DNA of 64,000 nucleotides from Pseudomonas sp. BP8 (lineage in GTDB: Bacteria; Pseudomonadota; Gammaproteobacteria; Pseudomonadales; Pseudomonadaceae): positions 2,332,001 through 2,396,000 of the forward strand of contig NZ_JAGINK010000001.1 in the NCBI RefSeq assembly GCF_017875955.1. Reading direction: 5' to 3'. The first letter of the stretch is position 1, and the number at the start of each line of letters is the position of its first letter. A model generated the notes under the pieces. That model was not told where the DNA came from. It saw only the letters and a list, made by a program, of their open reading frames with translations, and ran no database searches. A program made the position numbers and the translations under genes. Shown here piece after piece: positions 44,296 through 57,660 of the stretch.

Positions 44296-44319
44296 TAATT
44301 ATTCCGTCCGCCAATCCGT
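44296..44319 (+). promoter_or_regulatory. PvdS (iron-starvation) box before pvdL
   Basis: TAATT-N16-CGT at 44296-44319 fits the PvdS promoter pattern with one change from TAAAT. It lies 91 bases before the pvdL ATG and shows that the longer open frame from 44228 is not the real start. Confidence 0.75.
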
Positions 44320-44410
44320 TCCCCTGTGTACATCCGGCTGCCGAACGCTGCCCACCGACCTTGCGTGGCCGCGCCGGCGCGACTTACCCAGACACTGGCA
44401 GGAACACCCC

Positions 44411-47400
44411 ATGACGGACGCCTTCGAACTCCCGCACTCGCTGGTCCAGGCCCTGGCGCAACGCGCCGCGCAGACCCCGGACAAGATCGCCTTGCGCTTT
44501 CTGGCCGACGATCCCCGCGAGCAGGCCGTGCTCAGCTACCGGGAGCTCGACCAGCGTGCACGCACCATCGCCGCTGCCTTGCAGGCCCGTGCCGGCTTCG
44601 GCGACCGTGCTGTGCTGTTGTTCCCCAGTGGTCCAGACTACGTGGCGGCGTTCTTCGGTTGCCTGTATGCCGGGGTGATCGCGGTACCGGCTTACCCGCC
44701 GGAGTCGGCCCGCCAGCACCATCAAGAGCGATTGCTGTCGATCATCGACGATGCCGAGCCGCGCCTGCTGCTGACTGTTACGGCCTTGCACGGCAGCCTG
44801 CAAGGCCTGGAAGCGCTGGCGGCGGACAACGGCCCTGAACTGCTGGCAGTGGACAGCCTGGACTCGGCGCTGGCCGCGAACTGGCGCGAGCCCGTGCTGA
44901 AGGCTGATGACGTCGCCTTCCTGCAGTACACCTCGGGCTCCACCGCATTGCCCAAGGGCGTGCAGGTCAGCCACGGCAATCTGGTGGCCAACGAACAGTT
45001 GATCCGCCAAGGTTTCGGCATCGACCTCAACCCCGACGACGTGATCGTCAGCTGGTTGCCGCTGTACCACGACATGGGCCTGATTGGCGGCCTGCTGCAG
45101 CCGATCTTCAGTGGCGTGCCGTGCGTATTGATGTCGCCGGGTTACTTCCTGGCCCGGCCGCAGCGCTGGTTGCAGGCCATCAGCGAGTATGGCGGCACCA
45201 TCAGCGGTGGCCCCGACTTTGCCTATCGCCTGTGCAGCGAGCGGGTTAGCGAGGCCTCGTTGGCCGGGCTCGACCTGAGCCGCTGGCGCGTGGCCTATTC
45301 CGGCTCCGAGCCGATCCGCCAGGACAGCCTGGCGACGTTCGCCGACAAGTTCCAGGCCAGCGGCTTCGACCCGCAAAGCTTCTTCGCCAGCTACGGCCTG
45401 GCCGAAGCCACCCTGTTCGTCAGCGGCAGCCGCCGTGGCCAGGGCATCGCCGCGCTGCAACTGGACGCCGAAGCCTTCGCCGCCAACCGCGCCGAGCCGG
45501 GCAAAGGCAGCGTGCTGATGAGCTGCGGCTACCCGCAGCCCGGTCACCCGGTACGTGTTGTCGAGCCGCAGCACTTGCAGGTGCTGGGCGACAACCAGGT
45601 CGGCGAAATCTGGGCGGGTGGCCCGAGCATCGCCCTGGGTTACTGGCGCAACCCAGAAGCCAGCGCCCGTACCTTCGTTGCAATGGACGGCCAGACCTGG
45701 CTGCGCACCGGCGACCTGGGCTTCATGCGCGAGGGCGAGGTGTTTGTCACCGGGCGACTGAAAGACATGCTGATCGTGCGCGGTCAGAACCTGTACCCGC
45801 AGGATCTTGAAAAAACCCTTGAACGCGAAGTCGAGGTGCTGCGCAAAGGCCGGGTGGCCGTGTTTGCCGTCGAGCAGCGCGGCGAGGAGGGCATCGGCGT
45901 GGCAGTGGAGATCAGCCGCAATGTGCAAAAGGCAATCAAGCCCCAGGACCTGATCAAGACCCTGCGCCAGGTGATCGCCGACGCCTGCCGCCAGGCCCCG
46001 GCCGTGGTCCTGCTGCTGAACCCGGGCGCGTTGCCCAAGACTTCCAGTGGCAAGCTGCAGCGCTCGGCCTGTCGCCTGCGTATGGACGATGGCAGCCTGG
46101 ACTGCTACGCGCGCTTCCCTGACCTGAACGAAACCGGTGCAAGCGCGGCTGTTGGCGATGAGCTGCAGGCGCGCATCGCCGCTGTGTGGCGCGATATCCT
46201 CAAGGTTGAGGCGGTTGCGGCAGACGACCACTTCCTGCTGCTGGGCGGCAACTCCATCGCCGCCACCCAGGCCAGCGCGCGTCTGGCCGATGAGCTGGGT
46301 GTCAACCTGAGCCTGCGCACCTTGTTCGAAGCGCCGGTACTGGCCGATTACCGTAACGCTGTGGCGTCGATCATCGCCGAGGGCGCTGCTGGCACCGCCA
46401 CCATCGCAACGCTGGAGCGCACTCAGGCCTTGCCCCAGTCGCTGGCGCAGAACCGCTTGTGGCTCATGTGGCAGTTGCAGCCGCAATCGGCGGCCTACAA
46501 CATCCCGGCCGGCCTGCAACTGCGCGGCGAGCTGGACGAAAGCGCGTTGGAAGCGGCGTTCGAGGCGCTGGTGGCACGCCACGAATCCCTGCGCACGGTA
46601 TTCAGCGAAGAAAACGGCGAGGCCCTGCAACGCATCTTGCCGAAGCAGTCGTTCAGCCTGCGCCGTCTGGACCTCGAAGGCCAAACCCTCGAGCAGGTCA
46701 CCGACCAGCGTGAAGCCGAGGCCCGTCAGCCGTTCGACCTGACCCAAGGCCCATTGCTACGCGTGACCCTGGCACGCCTGGACGACGAAGACCATCAGCT
46801 ATGGGTGACCCTGCACCACATCGTCGCTGACGGCTGGTCGCTGAACATCCTGCTGGATGAATTCGCCAAGCTTTACGCTGCCCGTTGTCAGGGCCTGGAG
46901 GCCAACCTGGCACCGCTGACCCTGGGTTACGCCGACTATGGCACCTGGCAGCGCCAATGGCTGGCCGGCGGTGAAGCCGAACGCCAACTGCAGCACTGGA
47001 AGGCACAGTTGGGTGATGAACTGCCGGTGCTCGACCTGTGCACCGACCACCCCCGCGCCAGCCAGCGCGAGCACAGTGCTGCGCGGTTCAACCTCAAGGT
47101 GCCGGCCAAGCTCGCTGACGCACTCAAGGGCCTGGCCCGCGAACAGCAGGCCAGCCTGTTCATGGTCCTGCTGGCCGGTTGGCAGGCACTGCTGCACCGC
47201 TACAGCGGCCAGGCTGACATCCGTGTCGGTGTGCCCAACGCCAACCGCCCGCGCCTGGAAGCCCAGGGTATGGTCGGCTTCTTCATCAATACCCAGGTAC
47301 TGCGCGCGCAGCTCGATGGCCGCCTGCCATTCACGCAGTTGCTGGCCCAAGTGCGCCAGGCCACCCTTGAGGCGCAGGCTAACCAGGATCTGCCGTTCGA

Positions 47401-50400
47401 ACAGCTGGTCGAAGCCCTGCCTGAAGCCCGTGAGCAAGGTCTGTTCCAGGTCATGTTCAACCACCAGCAACGCGACCTGTCGGCCCTGCGTCGCCTGCCG
47501 GGGTTGTTGGCCGAGGAGCTGCCGTGGCACAGCCGTGAAGCCAAGTTCGACCTTCAGTTGCACAGTGAAGAAGACCATCAGGGCCGCCTGAGCCTGGCCT
47601 TTGACTATGCCGCCGAGCTGTTCGACGCCAGCACCGTCAAACGTCTGGCCCATCACCTGCTGGCGCTGCTCGAACAGGTGTGCGCAGCGCCGCAGCGGGT
47701 GCTGGGCGAGGTGCAATTGCTCGACCAACCTGGCCGCGCGCAACTGCTGGGTTGGGGCCAGGCACCGGCCAGCGCACCGCAGCACCTGCTGGTCGAGCAA
47801 CTCAATCAGCAGGCACGCCTGACCCCGCAGCGCACTGCCCTGGCCTGGGACGGCGGTAGCCTCGACTACGCCGAACTGCACCAGCAGGCCAACCGCCTGG
47901 CGCACTACCTGCGCGACAAAGGCGTCGGCCCCGACACCTGCGTAGCGATCGCCATCGAGCGTTCACCGCAGTTGCTGGTGGGCCTGCTGGCGATCCTCAA
48001 GGCCGGCGGCGCCTATGTGCCGCTAGACGTTGACTACCCGGCCGAACGCCTGGCCTACATGCTCGCCGACTGCAACGCCGGCCTGTTGCTGAGCCACAGC
48101 AGCCAGCTGGGCAAGCTGCCGCAGGTCGACGGGGTCAGCGCCATCGCCCTCGACCAGCTGCACCTGGACAGCTGGCCCAGCCACGCGCCTGGCCTGCACC
48201 TCTGCGGCGACAATTTGGCGTACGTGATCTACACCTCCGGCTCCACCGGCCAGCCCAAGGGCGTGGGCAATACCCATGCGGCGCTGGCCGAGCGCTTGCA
48301 GTGGATGCAGGCCACCTACGCGCTGAATGACAGCGACGTGCTGATGCAGAAGGCGCCGATCAGCTTCGATGTGTCGGTGTGGGAATGCTTCTGGCCGCTG
48401 GTGACCGGCTGCACACTGGTACTTGCCGGCCCCGGCGAACACCGTGATCCACAGCGCATTGCCGCGCTGGTGCAGGCCCATGGCGTGACCACGCTGCACT
48501 TCGTGCCGCCGCTGTTACAGGTGTTCGTCCAGGAGCCGCAGGCGGGTGCCTGCAGCAGCCTGCGCCGGTTGTTCTCCGGTGGCGAAGCGCTCTCTGCCAC
48601 GCTGCGTGACCGCGTGCTGCAAGTGCTGCCGCAGGTGCAGTTGCACAACCGCTACGGCCCGACCGAAACCGCCATCAACGTCACCCACTGGCACTGCCAG
48701 GCGGCGGATGGCGAGCGCTCGCCAATCGGCCGGCCGCTGGGCAATGTGGTGTGCCGTGTGCTGGACGATGAGCTTGAGCTGACCGCCCCCGGCGTGCCGG
48801 GCGAGCTGTACCTCGGTGGGGCGGGCCTGGCCCGTGGCTACCTTGGCCGCCCCGGCCTTACTGCCGAGCGCTTCGTGCCCCAGGCCGACGGGCACGGCGA
48901 GCGTCTGTACCGCAGCGGCGACCGTGCCCGCTGGCAGGTGCAGCTTGAGGCGCTGGAATACCTCGGTCGCCTCGACCAGCAGGTAAAGGTGCGTGGTTTC
49001 CGCGTCGAGCCTGAGGAAGTGCAGGCCTGCCTGCTGGCACAGGCAGGTGTGGAGCAGGCGCTGGTGCTGATTCACAAGGATGCCGTTGGCGCGCAACTGG
49101 TGGGTTATTACCGTGGCAGTGCGCAGCCCGGCGAAGTCCTGGCCGTGCTGGCCGAGCAACTGCCCGCGTACATGGTGCCGGCGCAGCTCATCCAGCTGGC
49201 ACAGCTGCCACTGGGCCCCAGCGGCAAGGTCGACCGTAAGGCGCTGCCGGCCCCGGTGTGGCAGCAACGCGAACATGTCGAGCCGCAAACCGAGTTGCAG
49301 CAACAGGTCGCCGCCATCTGGCGCGAGGTGCTGAACCTGCCGCGCGTCGGTCTGCAGGATGACTTCTTCGCCTTGGGCGGACACTCGCTGCTGGCCACCC
49401 AGATCGTCTCGCGCAGCCGCCAGGCCTGCGATGTCGAGCTGCCGCTCAAGGCCCTGTTCGAAGCCAGTGAGCTGGGCGCCTTCTGTGCCGAGATCGCTCG
49501 CATCCGCGCGGCCGGCGAGCGCAACCTGCAAGGCGCAATCGCTCGCGTCGACCGCCGTCAGGCCGTAGCGCTGTCGTACTCGCAGCAGCGCATGTGGTTC
49601 CTCTGGCAAATGGAGCCGGACAGCCCCGCATACAACGTCGGCGGTATGGCGCGCCTGCGCGGTACCCTGCATGTGGACGCCTTCGAGCGTGCGCTGCAGG
49701 CGCTGATCGTGCGCCACGAAACCCTGCGTACCACCTTCCCCAGCATCGACGGCGTGCCGTATCAGTGCGTGGCCGAAGACAGTGGCCTGCACCTCGACTG
49801 GCAAGACTCCAGCGCCTTGCCCATTGATGCCCGCCAGCAACGCCTGCAACAACTGGCCGACGACCAGGCGCACCAGCCGTTTGACCTGGAGCGCGGCCCG
49901 TTGCTGCGCGCCTGCCTGGTCAAGGCCGACGAGCGCGAGCACTACGTCGTGCTGACCCTGCACCATATCGTCACCGAAGGCTGGGCCATGGACATCTTCG
50001 CCCGCGAGCTGGGCGAACTGTACGAAGCCTTTGTCGATGACCGCGAGTCACCGCTGGCGCCGCTGCCGGTGCAATACCTTGACTACAGCGTGTGGCAACG
50101 GCAATGGCTGGAAAGCGGCGAGGGCGCTCGCCAATTGGCCTACTGGAAGGACCGCCTGGGCGATGAGCACCCGGTGCTGGCGTTGCCTGCCGACCGCCCG
50201 CGGCCGGCAGTACAGAGCCACCGCGGTGAGTTGTACCGCTTCGAACTCGACCCGGCGCTGGTCGCCCGTGTGCATGCCTTCAACAGCCAGCGCGGCCTGA
50301 CCCTGTTCATGACCATGACCGCCACCCTGGCCGCTTTGCTACACCGCTACAGCGGCCAGCGTGACCTGCGCATCGGTGCGCCGGTGGCCAATCGCATCCG

Positions 50401-53400
50401 CCCGGAAAGCGAAGGCCTGATCGGCGCCTTCCTCAATACCCAGGTGCTCCGCTGCGAGCTGGACGGTCAGATGACCGCCAACGCGCTGCTGGAGCAGATG
50501 CGCCAGGCCGCCATCGAAGGCCAGTCGCACCAGGACCTGCCGTTCGATCAGTTGGTGGAAGCTTTGCAACCGCCGCGCAGTAGCGCCTACAACCCGCTGT
50601 TCCAGGTGATGTGCAACGTGCAGCGCTGGGCCTTCCAGCAAAGCCGCACACTGGCCGGCATGCAGGTGGATTATCTGGTCAACGACGCCAGTGCCACCAA
50701 GTTCGACCTGTACCTGGAAGTCACCGACCTCGACGGCCGCCTGGGTTGCTGCCTGACCTACAGCCGCGACCTGTTCGACGAGCCCCGCATCGCGCGCATG
50801 GCCGAGCACTGGCAGCAGCTGCTGGTCGGCTTGCTGGACAACCCGCAGCAGCGCCTGTGCGAGCTACCGATGCTCGGCAGCGCCGAACAGCAGGTGCTGG
50901 CCGGCCAGTTGCAGGGCGAGCACGGCTTCGACCTCGAGCAGACCCTGCACGGCCTGTTCGCCGCCCAGGCGGCGCGCACGCCAGAGGCTGGCGCGCTGAC
51001 CTTCGCCGGCCAGCACATGAGCTATGCCGAACTCGATCAGCAGTCCAACCGCCTGGCCCGCGCCCTGCGCGAGCGTGGCGTCGGCCCGCAGGTACGCGTG
51101 GGCCTGGCGCTGGAGCGCTCGTTGGAAATGGTCGTCGGTCTGCTGGCCATTCTCAAGGCCGGCGGCGCCTACGTGCCACTCGACCCCGAGTACCCGCTCG
51201 ACCGCCTGCGCTACATGATCGAAGACAGCCGCATCGGCTTGCTGCTCAGCCAGCGTGAGCTGCTGCAAACCCTGGGCGAGCTGCCTGAGGGCGTGGCCCG
51301 CTGGAGCCTGGAAGACGATGCCGCCTGCCTGGTGGCGTACAGCGATGCGCCTCTGGACAACCTCAACCTGCCGCAGCACCAGGCTTACCTGATCTACACC
51401 TCCGGCTCCACCGGCAAGCCCAAGGGCGTGGTGGTCAGCCATGGCGAATTCGCCATGCACTGTCAGGCGGTAATCGCGGCGTTCGGCATGCGCAGCGATG
51501 ATTGCGAGCTGCATTTCTATTCGATCAACTTCGACGCTGCCAGCGAGCGCCTGTGGGTGCCGTTGCTGTGCGGTGCCCGTGTGGTACTGCGCGCCCAGGG
51601 TCAGTGGGGCGCCGAGGACATCTGCCAGCTGGTGCGCGAGCAGCAGGTGAGCATTCTGGGCTTTACCCCCAGCTATGGCAGCCAGCTGGCTCAATACCTG
51701 AGCGGGCAGGGCGAACAACTGCCGGTGCGCCTGGTGATCACCGGTGGCGAAGCGCTGACCGGTGAGCACCTGCAGCGTATTCGCCAGGCCTTTGCGCCGC
51801 AGCAGTTCTTCAACGCCTACGGCCCGACCGAAACCGTGGTCATGCCGCTGGCCTGCCTGGCGCCTGAGGTATTGCCAGCGGACCTCGGCAGTGTGCCGAT
51901 CGGCCGCGTCATCGGTAGCCGCACGGCCTACATCCTCGACGAAGACCTTGCCCTGTTGCCGCAAGGTGGCATTGGCGAACTGTACGTTGGCGGCGCCGGC
52001 CTGGCCCAGGGCTATCACGACCGCCCGGGCCTCAGTGCCGAGCGCTTCGTCGCCGACCCGTTCAGCCGCGAAGGTGGCCGCTTGTATCGCACTGGCGACC
52101 TGGTGCGGCTGGGCACTGACGGCTTGGTCGAGTACGTCGGGCGTGCCGACCAGCAGGTAAAGATCCGCGGCTTCCGCATCGAACTGGGCGAGATCGAGAG
52201 CCGCTTGCAGGCCCATGCCGATGTCGACGAGGCCGTGGTGCTGGCCCTCGACCTGCCGGGTGGCAAGCAGTTGGTGGGTTATCTGGTGTGCAAGCAGGCC
52301 AGCGCCGGTAGCGAGGCGCAAAGCCTGCTGCGTGAAGCAGTGAAAGCCGATGCCCGCCAGCACCTGCCGGATTACATGGTGCCTGCGCACCTGGTGCTGC
52401 TCGACTGCCTGCCGCTGATGGGTAACGGCAAGCTCGACCGCCGTGCGCTGCCGCTGCCGGACCTGGAACAAGCGCGTCAACAGTACCAGGCCCCTGGTAG
52501 CGAGGTGGAAACGCAACTGGCACAGATCTGGCGCGATGTGCTCAACGTTGCCCGGGTGGGTGTGCAGGACAACTTCTTCGAACTGGGCGGCGACTCGATC
52601 CTGTCGATCCAGGTGGTCAGCCGGGCCCGTCAGGCCGGCTTGCAATTCACCCCGCGTGACCTGTTCCAGCACCAGACCATCCAGACCCTGGCGGCCGTGG
52701 TTCAGCACAGCGAAGCCGCGAGCACGGTCGAACAGGGGCTGCGTCAGGGCAAGAGCGGGCTGACGCCGATCCAGCACTGGTTCTTCGACAGCGAAGTGCC
52801 GCAGCCGCAGCACTGGAACCAGGCGGTGTTGCTGGAGGCGCGTCAAGCGCTGGATGAGGCGCTACTGGAGCAGGCCCTGGCTATGCTGGTGCAGCACCAC
52901 GACAGCCTGCGCCTGCGCTTCTGCGAGGCCCGTGACCGCTGGCAGGCGGAGTACGCCCAACCTGACGCCAGGCAATTGCTGTGGACCGCCACCGTCGCCG
53001 ATTTCGCCGATTGCCAGGCGCTGTACACCGACCTGCAGCGCAGCCTCGACCTGCAACAAGGCCCGCTGCTGCGCGCCTTGCTGGTGCGTGACGGGCAGGG
53101 CAGCCAGCGCCTGTTGCTGGCGATCCATCACCTGGTGGTCGATGGCGTGTCCTGGCGGGTACTGCTGGAAGACCTGCAGGCGCTTTACCGTGGTCAGCCG
53201 CTGCCAGCCAAGACTCATGCCATGGGCGACTGGGCTGCGCGTCTGGCCAGTTACGCCGGCAGCGATTCGCTGCGCGACGAACTGAGCTGGTGGCAAGGCC
53301 AACTGGGCGGCGTGCGCCGCGAGCTGCCGTGTGATCATCCGCAGGGCGGCAACCTGCACCGCCACGCCCAGACCCTGGCCATCGGCCTGGACGTGGAGCA

Positions 53401-56400
53401 GACCCGGCAACTGCTGCAACAGGCCCCGGCGGCCTATCACACCCAGGTCAACGACCTGCTTTTGACTGCACTGGCACGTGCCTTGAGTCGCTGGAGCGGC
53501 GATGAGGAAGTGCTGGTACAGCTCGAAGGTCACGGCCGTGACGGGCTGTTCGAAGACATGGACCTGACCCGCAGCGTCGGCTGGTTCACCAACGCCTACC
53601 CGCTGAGCCTGCGCCCGCTGCCAGGCGAGGACGACGCGGCGCGGGCCGGTTCGATCAAACGCATCAAGGAACAACTGCGCCAGGTGCCGCACAAGGGCCT
53701 GGGCTACGGCGTACTGCGCTATCTGGCCGACCCGTCCGGGCGCGAGCAGCTGGCGGCCTTGCCGCAGGCGCGTATCACCTTCAACTACCTGGGCCAGTTC
53801 GACCAGCAGTTCGACAGCGCGGCGCTGTTCCAGCCGCTGGAGACGCCGGCTGGTCTGGCGCATGACCTCGATGCACCACTGCCAAACTGGCTGAGCGTCG
53901 ATGGCCAGGTGTATGGCGGTGCCTTGCAACTGCGCTGGACCTTCAGCGCCGAGCGCTATGAGCCGCAGACCATTGCCCGGCTGGCAGAGGCCTATCGCCA
54001 GGAGCTGCTGGCGCTGGTCGCGCATTGCCTGGCCGATGGCAACGGCAGCTTCACCCCATCGGACTTCCCGCTGGCGCACCTGACCCAGGAACAGATCGAC
54101 GCACTGCCGGTACCGGCTGCGCAGATCGAGGACGTTTACCCGCTGACGCCGATGCAGGAAGGTATGCTCCTGCACACCCTGCTGGAGCCGGGCACCGGCC
54201 TCTACTACATGCAAGACCGCTACCGCATCAACAGTGCCCTGGACCCTGAACGTTTCGCCCAAGCCTGGCAGGCCGTGGTGGCGCGCCACGAAGCGTTGCG
54301 CGCATCGTTCAGCTGGAACAGCGGCGAGGCGATGCTGCAGATCATCCACAAGCCGGGCACGCTGGCGGTGGACTACCAGGACTGGCGCGGCCTTGCTGAC
54401 GAGGCCCAGGAGCAGCGCCTGCAGGCCCTGCACCAGCAGGAGCGCGAGGCCGGTTTTGCCCTGCTCAGCGAAGCACCGTTCCACTTGCGCCTGGTGCGCG
54501 TGGCCGACGAGCGCTACTGGTTCATGATGAGCAACCACCACATCCTCATTGATGCCTGGTGCCGCTCGCTGTTGATGAACGACTTCTTCGAGGTTTACCA
54601 GGCCCTCGGCGACGGTCGCCAGGCCCAGCTGTCGGTGCCGCCGCGTTACCGCGACTACATCGGCTGGTTGCAACGCCAGGGCCTGGATGATGCACGCGCC
54701 TGGTGGCAGGCCAACCTGGCCGGCTTCGAACGCGCCACGGCCATCCCTAGCGACCGCCCGCTGCGCCATGACCACGCCGGTAGCGGCATGGTCGTCGGCG
54801 ACTGCTACACCCGGCTGGACGTGAGCGCAGGCGTGCGCCTGCGCGAACTGGCCCAGGCCCACCAGCTTACCGTCAACACCTTCGCCCAGGCCGCCTGGGC
54901 CCTGGTGCTGGCACGCTACAGTGGCGACCGCGACGTGGCCTTTGGCGTGACCGTGGCCGGGCGCCCGGTAAGCATGCCGCAGATGCAGCGCACCGTCGGC
55001 TTGTTCATCAACAGCGTTGCCCTGCGTGTGCAGTTGCCCGTGTCGGGTGAGCGTTGCAGTGTGCGTCAGTGGCTGCAGGGCCTGCTGCAAAGCAACATGG
55101 AGCTGCGCGAGTACGAGTACCTGCCGCTGGTGGCGATTCAGGAGTGCAGCGAGCTGCCCAAGGGCCAGCCGCTGTTCGACAGCCTGTTCGTGTTCGAGAA
55201 CGCGCCGGTGGAAACCGCCGTGCTCGACCACGCCCAGCACCTGAACGCCAGCTCCGACTCGGGCCGTACCCACACCAACTTCCCGCTGACGGCAGTGTGC
55301 TACCCGGGTGACGATTTGGGCCTGCACCTGTCGTTCGACCAACGCTACTTCGACTACCCGACCGTCGAGCGCCTGCTGGCCGAGTTCAAGCGCCTGTTGC
55401 TGGCGCTGGTGGAGGGCTTCGACGGCGAGGTCAGCGCTCTGCCGCTGTTGGGGGCAGAAGAACAGCGCTTCCTGCTGCAAGATTGCAACCGCACCGAGCG
55501 GGCTTATCCGCTGGAACAGAGCTACATCGCGCAGTTCGAGGCGCAGGTGGCCGCCCACCCGGAACGTACCGTGGCCCGCTGCCTGGCGGCCTCCTACGAC
55601 TATGCCGGGCTGAACCTGGCGGCCAACCGCCTGGGCCACGCCTTGATCTCGGCCGGCGTAAAGGTGGACCAACCGGTGGCGCTGCTGGCCGAGCGCGGGT
55701 TGCCGCTGCTGGGCATGATCGTCGGCAGCTTCAAGGCCGGCGCCGGCTACCTGCCGCTGGACCCAGGGCTGCCGGCGGCGCGCCTGCAGAGCATCATCCA
55801 GCTCAGCCGTACCCCGGTGCTGGTGTGCAGTGCAGCCTGTGCCGAGCAAGGCCGGCAGTTGCTGGCCGAGTTGGACGTTGCGCTACGGCCGCAGCTGCTG
55901 GTTTGGGAAGACACCCAGGCCAGCCCGGTTGCCAGCCACAACCCTGGCATTCACAGTGGGCCGGACAACCTTGCCTATGTGATCTACACCTCAGGCTCCA
56001 CCGGCTTGCCGAAAGGGGTGATGGTGGAGCAGCGTGGCATGCTCAACAACCAACTGAGCAAGGTGCCGTACCTGGCCCTGAGCGAGCACGACGTGATCGC
56101 CCAGACCGCCTCGCAAAGCTTCGACATTTCGGTGTGGCAGTTCCTTGCCGCGCCGCTGTTCGGCGCCAAGGTGGAGATCGTGCCGAATGCCATCGCCCAT
56201 GATCCGCAGGGCCTGCTGGCGCATGTGCAAGCCACCGGCATCACTGTGCTGGAAAGCGTGCCGTCGCTGATCCAGGGCATGCTGGCCAACGACCACCAGA
56301 CCCTCGACGGCCTGCGCTGGATGCTGCCGACCGGCGAAGCCATGCCACCGGAGCTGGCCGCGCAGTGGCTGCAGCGTTACCCACAGATCGGCTTGGTCAA

Positions 56401-57364
56401 CGCCTACGGCCCGGCAGAATGCTCCGATGACGTGGCGTTCTTCCGCGTCGATGCCGCGTCGACCCAAGGCAGCTACCTGCCGATCGGCACGCCGACCGAC
56501 AACAACCGCCTGTACCTGTTTGGCGAAGAGCAGGCACTGGTGCCGTTGGGCGCAGTGGGTGAGCTGTGCGTTGCGGGCACCGGCGTGGGCCGTGGCTATG
56601 TCGGCGACCCGGTGCGCACTGCCCTGGCGTTCATCCCCCATCCCCATGGTGCTGCGGGCGAGCGCCTGTACCGTACCGGTGACCTGGCGCGGCAGCGCCC
56701 GGACGGTGTGCTGGAGTACGTCGGGCGCATCGGCCACCAGGTGAAGATACGCGGCTACCGCATCGAGCTTGGCGAGATCGAAGCCCGCCTGCACGAACAG
56801 GCGCAAATCCGCGATGCAGCGGTGGGCGTACAGGAAGGCGCCAACGGCAAGCATCTGGTCGGTTACCTGGTGGCACACCAGGGGATCGCCGCCGATGCCG
56901 CATTGCTGGAGCAGATCAAGCAACGCCTGCGTGCCGAGTTGCCGGAGTACATGGTGCCGCTGCACTGGGGCTGGTTCGACAGCCTGCCGCACAATGCCAA
57001 CGGCAAGCTCGACCGCAAGGCGCTGCCGGCCATCGACATCGGCGGCCAGCACAGCCAGGCCTACCAGGCGCCGCGCAATGAGCTGGAGGACGTGTTGGCG
57101 GGTATCTGGGCCGATGTGCTGAAGGCCGAGCGGGTAGGGGTGCACGACAACTTCTTCGAGCTGGGCGGGCATTCGCTGCTGGCCACGCAGATCGCCTCGC
57201 GGGTGCAGAAGCAGCTGCAGCTGAACGTGCCGCTGCGGGCGATGTTCGAGTGCAGCACGGTGGAGGAGCTGGCCGAGTATGTGCAGGGGTTGCAGGGCAG
57301 TGCGCTGGATGACGACAAGGTTGATCGGCTTAGTGATCTGATGGCGCAACTCGAAGGGCTGTAG
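44411..57364 (+). CDS. pvdL: Pyoverdine chromophore NRPS PvdL
   Basis: From ATG 44411 this is a 4317-residue synthetase. The domain order is FAAL acyl-ligase ([20 protein letters not shown]) and ACP ([11 protein letters not shown], about 610); C-A-PCP (HHIVADGWS at about 802; about 1272; about 1655); C-A-PCP (about 1850; about 2329; [10 protein letters not shown] at about 2726); E ([10 protein letters not shown], about 2906); and C-A-PCP (NHHILIDAW, about 3375; about 3858; about 4252), with no thioesterase. Specificity residues read DVWHFGRIN, DAEGIGAVM and DIWELTADD, the last being Dab. This fits acyl-Glu, D-Tyr and Dab, the chromophore precursor. The product is handed to the next synthetase. 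Confidence 0.97.
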   Translation: MTDAFELPHSLVQALAQRAAQTPDKIALRFLADDPREQAVLSYRELDQRARTIAAALQARAGFGDRAVLLFPSGPDYVAAFFGCLYAGVIAVPAYPPESARQHHQERLLSIIDDAEPRLLLTVTALHGSLQGLEALAADNGPELLAVDSLDSALAANWREPVLKADDVAFLQYTSGSTALPKGVQVSHGNLVANEQLIRQGFGIDLNPDDVIVSWLPLYHDMGLIGGLLQPIFSGVPCVLMSPGYFLARPQRWLQAISEYGGTISGGPDFAYRLCSERVSEASLAGLDLSRWRVAYSGSEPIRQDSLATFADKFQASGFDPQSFFASYGLAEATLFVSGSRRGQGIAALQLDAEAFAANRAEPGKGSVLMSCGYPQPGHPVRVVEPQHLQVLGDNQVGEIWAGGPSIALGYWRNPEASARTFVAMDGQTWLRTGDLGFMREGEVFVTGRLKDMLIVRGQNLYPQDLEKTLEREVEVLRKGRVAVFAVEQRGEEGIGVAVEISRNVQKAIKPQDLIKTLRQVIADACRQAPAVVLLLNPGALPKTSSGKLQRSACRLRMDDGSLDCYARFPDLNETGASAAVGDELQARIAAVWRDILKVEAVAADDHFLLLGGNSIAATQASARLADELGVNLSLRTLFEAPVLADYRNAVASIIAEGAAGTATIATLERTQALPQSLAQNRLWLMWQLQPQSAAYNIPAGLQLRGELDESALEAAFEALVARHESLRTVFSEENGEALQRILPKQSFSLRRLDLEGQTLEQVTDQREAEARQPFDLTQGPLLRVTLARLDDEDHQLWVTLHHIVADGWSLNILLDEFAKLYAARCQGLEANLAPLTLGYADYGTWQRQWLAGGEAERQLQHWKAQLGDELPVLDLCTDHPRASQREHSAARFNLKVPAKLADALKGLAREQQASLFMVLLAGWQALLHRYSGQADIRVGVPNANRPRLEAQGMVGFFINTQVLRAQLDGRLPFTQLLAQVRQATLEAQANQDLPFEQLVEALPEAREQGLFQVMFNHQQRDLSALRRLPGLLAEELPWHSREAKFDLQLHSEEDHQGRLSLAFDYAAELFDASTVKRLAHHLLALLEQVCAAPQRVLGEVQLLDQPGRAQLLGWGQAPASAPQHLLVEQLNQQARLTPQRTALAWDGGSLDYAELHQQANRLAHYLRDKGVGPDTCVAIAIERSPQLLVGLLAILKAGGAYVPLDVDYPAERLAYMLADCNAGLLLSHSSQLGKLPQVDGVSAIALDQLHLDSWPSHAPGLHLCGDNLAYVIYTSGSTGQPKGVGNTHAALAERLQWMQATYALNDSDVLMQKAPISFDVSVWECFWPLVTGCTLVLAGPGEHRDPQRIAALVQAHGVTTLHFVPPLLQVFVQEPQAGACSSLRRLFSGGEALSATLRDRVLQVLPQVQLHNRYGPTETAINVTHWHCQAADGERSPIGRPLGNVVCRVLDDELELTAPGVPGELYLGGAGLARGYLGRPGLTAERFVPQADGHGERLYRSGDRARWQVQLEALEYLGRLDQQVKVRGFRVEPEEVQACLLAQAGVEQALVLIHKDAVGAQLVGYYRGSAQPGEVLAVLAEQLPAYMVPAQLIQLAQLPLGPSGKVDRKALPAPVWQQREHVEPQTELQQQVAAIWREVLNLPRVGLQDDFFALGGHSLLATQIVSRSRQACDVELPLKALFEASELGAFCAEIARIRAAGERNLQGAIARVDRRQAVALSYSQQRMWFLWQMEPDSPAYNVGGMARLRGTLHVDAFERALQALIVRHETLRTTFPSIDGVPYQCVAEDSGLHLDWQDSSALPIDARQQRLQQLADDQAHQPFDLERGPLLRACLVKADEREHYVVLTLHHIVTEGWAMDIFARELGELYEAFVDDRESPLAPLPVQYLDYSVWQRQWLESGEGARQLAYWKDRLGDEHPVLALPADRPRPAVQSHRGELYRFELDPALVARVHAFNSQRGLTLFMTMTATLAALLHRYSGQRDLRIGAPVANRIRPESEGLIGAFLNTQVLRCELDGQMTANALLEQMRQAAIEGQSHQDLPFDQLVEALQPPRSSAYNPLFQVMCNVQRWAFQQSRTLAGMQVDYLVNDASATKFDLYLEVTDLDGRLGCCLTYSRDLFDEPRIARMAEHWQQLLVGLLDNPQQRLCELPMLGSAEQQVLAGQLQGEHGFDLEQTLHGLFAAQAARTPEAGALTFAGQHMSYAELDQQSNRLARALRERGVGPQVRVGLALERSLEMVVGLLAILKAGGAYVPLDPEYPLDRLRYMIEDSRIGLLLSQRELLQTLGELPEGVARWSLEDDAACLVAYSDAPLDNLNLPQHQAYLIYTSGSTGKPKGVVVSHGEFAMHCQAVIAAFGMRSDDCELHFYSINFDAASERLWVPLLCGARVVLRAQGQWGAEDICQLVREQQVSILGFTPSYGSQLAQYLSGQGEQLPVRLVITGGEALTGEHLQRIRQAFAPQQFFNAYGPTETVVMPLACLAPEVLPADLGSVPIGRVIGSRTAYILDEDLALLPQGGIGELYVGGAGLAQGYHDRPGLSAERFVADPFSREGGRLYRTGDLVRLGTDGLVEYVGRADQQVKIRGFRIELGEIESRLQAHADVDEAVVLALDLPGGKQLVGYLVCKQASAGSEAQSLLREAVKADARQHLPDYMVPAHLVLLDCLPLMGNGKLDRRALPLPDLEQARQQYQAPGSEVETQLAQIWRDVLNVARVGVQDNFFELGGDSILSIQVVSRARQAGLQFTPRDLFQHQTIQTLAAVVQHSEAASTVEQGLRQGKSGLTPIQHWFFDSEVPQPQHWNQAVLLEARQALDEALLEQALAMLVQHHDSLRLRFCEARDRWQAEYAQPDARQLLWTATVADFADCQALYTDLQRSLDLQQGPLLRALLVRDGQGSQRLLLAIHHLVVDGVSWRVLLEDLQALYRGQPLPAKTHAMGDWAARLASYAGSDSLRDELSWWQGQLGGVRRELPCDHPQGGNLHRHAQTLAIGLDVEQTRQLLQQAPAAYHTQVNDLLLTALARALSRWSGDEEVLVQLEGHGRDGLFEDMDLTRSVGWFTNAYPLSLRPLPGEDDAARAGSIKRIKEQLRQVPHKGLGYGVLRYLADPSGREQLAALPQARITFNYLGQFDQQFDSAALFQPLETPAGLAHDLDAPLPNWLSVDGQVYGGALQLRWTFSAERYEPQTIARLAEAYRQELLALVAHCLADGNGSFTPSDFPLAHLTQEQIDALPVPAAQIEDVYPLTPMQEGMLLHTLLEPGTGLYYMQDRYRINSALDPERFAQAWQAVVARHEALRASFSWNSGEAMLQIIHKPGTLAVDYQDWRGLADEAQEQRLQALHQQEREAGFALLSEAPFHLRLVRVADERYWFMMSNHHILIDAWCRSLLMNDFFEVYQALGDGRQAQLSVPPRYRDYIGWLQRQGLDDARAWWQANLAGFERATAIPSDRPLRHDHAGSGMVVGDCYTRLDVSAGVRLRELAQAHQLTVNTFAQAAWALVLARYSGDRDVAFGVTVAGRPVSMPQMQRTVGLFINSVALRVQLPVSGERCSVRQWLQGLLQSNMELREYEYLPLVAIQECSELPKGQPLFDSLFVFENAPVETAVLDHAQHLNASSDSGRTHTNFPLTAVCYPGDDLGLHLSFDQRYFDYPTVERLLAEFKRLLLALVEGFDGEVSALPLLGAEEQRFLLQDCNRTERAYPLEQSYIAQFEAQVAAHPERTVARCLAASYDYAGLNLAANRLGHALISAGVKVDQPVALLAERGLPLLGMIVGSFKAGAGYLPLDPGLPAARLQSIIQLSRTPVLVCSAACAEQGRQLLAELDVALRPQLLVWEDTQASPVASHNPGIHSGPDNLAYVIYTSGSTGLPKGVMVEQRGMLNNQLSKVPYLALSEHDVIAQTASQSFDISVWQFLAAPLFGAKVEIVPNAIAHDPQGLLAHVQATGITVLESVPSLIQGMLANDHQTLDGLRWMLPTGEAMPPELAAQWLQRYPQIGLVNAYGPAECSDDVAFFRVDAASTQGSYLPIGTPTDNNRLYLFGEEQALVPLGAVGELCVAGTGVGRGYVGDPVRTALAFIPHPHGAAGERLYRTGDLARQRPDGVLEYVGRIGHQVKIRGYRIELGEIEARLHEQAQIRDAAVGVQEGANGKHLVGYLVAHQGIAADAALLEQIKQRLRAELPEYMVPLHWGWFDSLPHNANGKLDRKALPAIDIGGQHSQAYQAPRNELEDVLAGIWADVLKAERVGVHDNFFELGGHSLLATQIASRVQKQLQLNVPLRAMFECSTVEELAEYVQGLQGSALDDDKVDRLSDLMAQLEGL

Positions 57365-57397
57365 AAAGTCGGGGTCGCAAAGCGCCCCCGACTTTCT
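57363..57397 (+). terminator. Terminator-like hairpin after pvdL
   Basis: The 12-bp stem AGAAAGTCGGGG/CCCCGACTTTCT starts at the pvdL stop. It lacks a long T-run, so it may slow rather than end transcription. Confidence 0.6.
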
Positions 57398-57660
57398 CAA
57401 ATCAATCCAAAGCCCGCCCGACCCGCCACTCAAGCGGGAAACGAACTATTGGGGCTGCCCAGGGGTGGAGAGCATCGCGAGGCCCCTTCTGGAGGGTAGG
57501 CATGACGTTCAGACGAGTCGCCTTCCCGGCGATTTAATCGAGCAGCCCGGGCTGTCGTCGGTGGCCGGGGCTTGGGCTAAATCAGCTCGCGGCTGTTTCG
57601 TCTTTGAGGGATGACTGGGCCCTGTGGTCCCGCTTCCTATCGCTAAGGACGCATCGCATG
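57398..57660. other. Intergenic region between the two NRPS genes
   Basis: No gene is visible. A PvdS box lies at 57578-57601, and an AAGGA ribosome site (about 57643) precedes ATG 57661. Confidence 0.6.
57578..57601 (+). promoter_or_regulatory. PvdS (iron-starvation) box before the second NRPS
   Basis: TAAAT-N16-CGT matches the consensus exactly. It lies 60 bases before the start at 57661, so this NRPS is its own PvdS-dependent unit. Confidence 0.85.

Noticed and set aside
44228-44410. Extended N-terminus of PvdL from an upstream ATG
   Set aside because: The upstream start lies before the PvdS box at 44296 and inside the inverted repeat; translation from ATG 44411 gives the usual PvdL N-terminus.
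44384-46747. Long open frames antisense to pvdL and the second NRPS
   Set aside because: High-GC coding DNA produces long antisense frames. These have no ribosome sites, no recognisable domains, and overlap firmly assigned NRPS domains.
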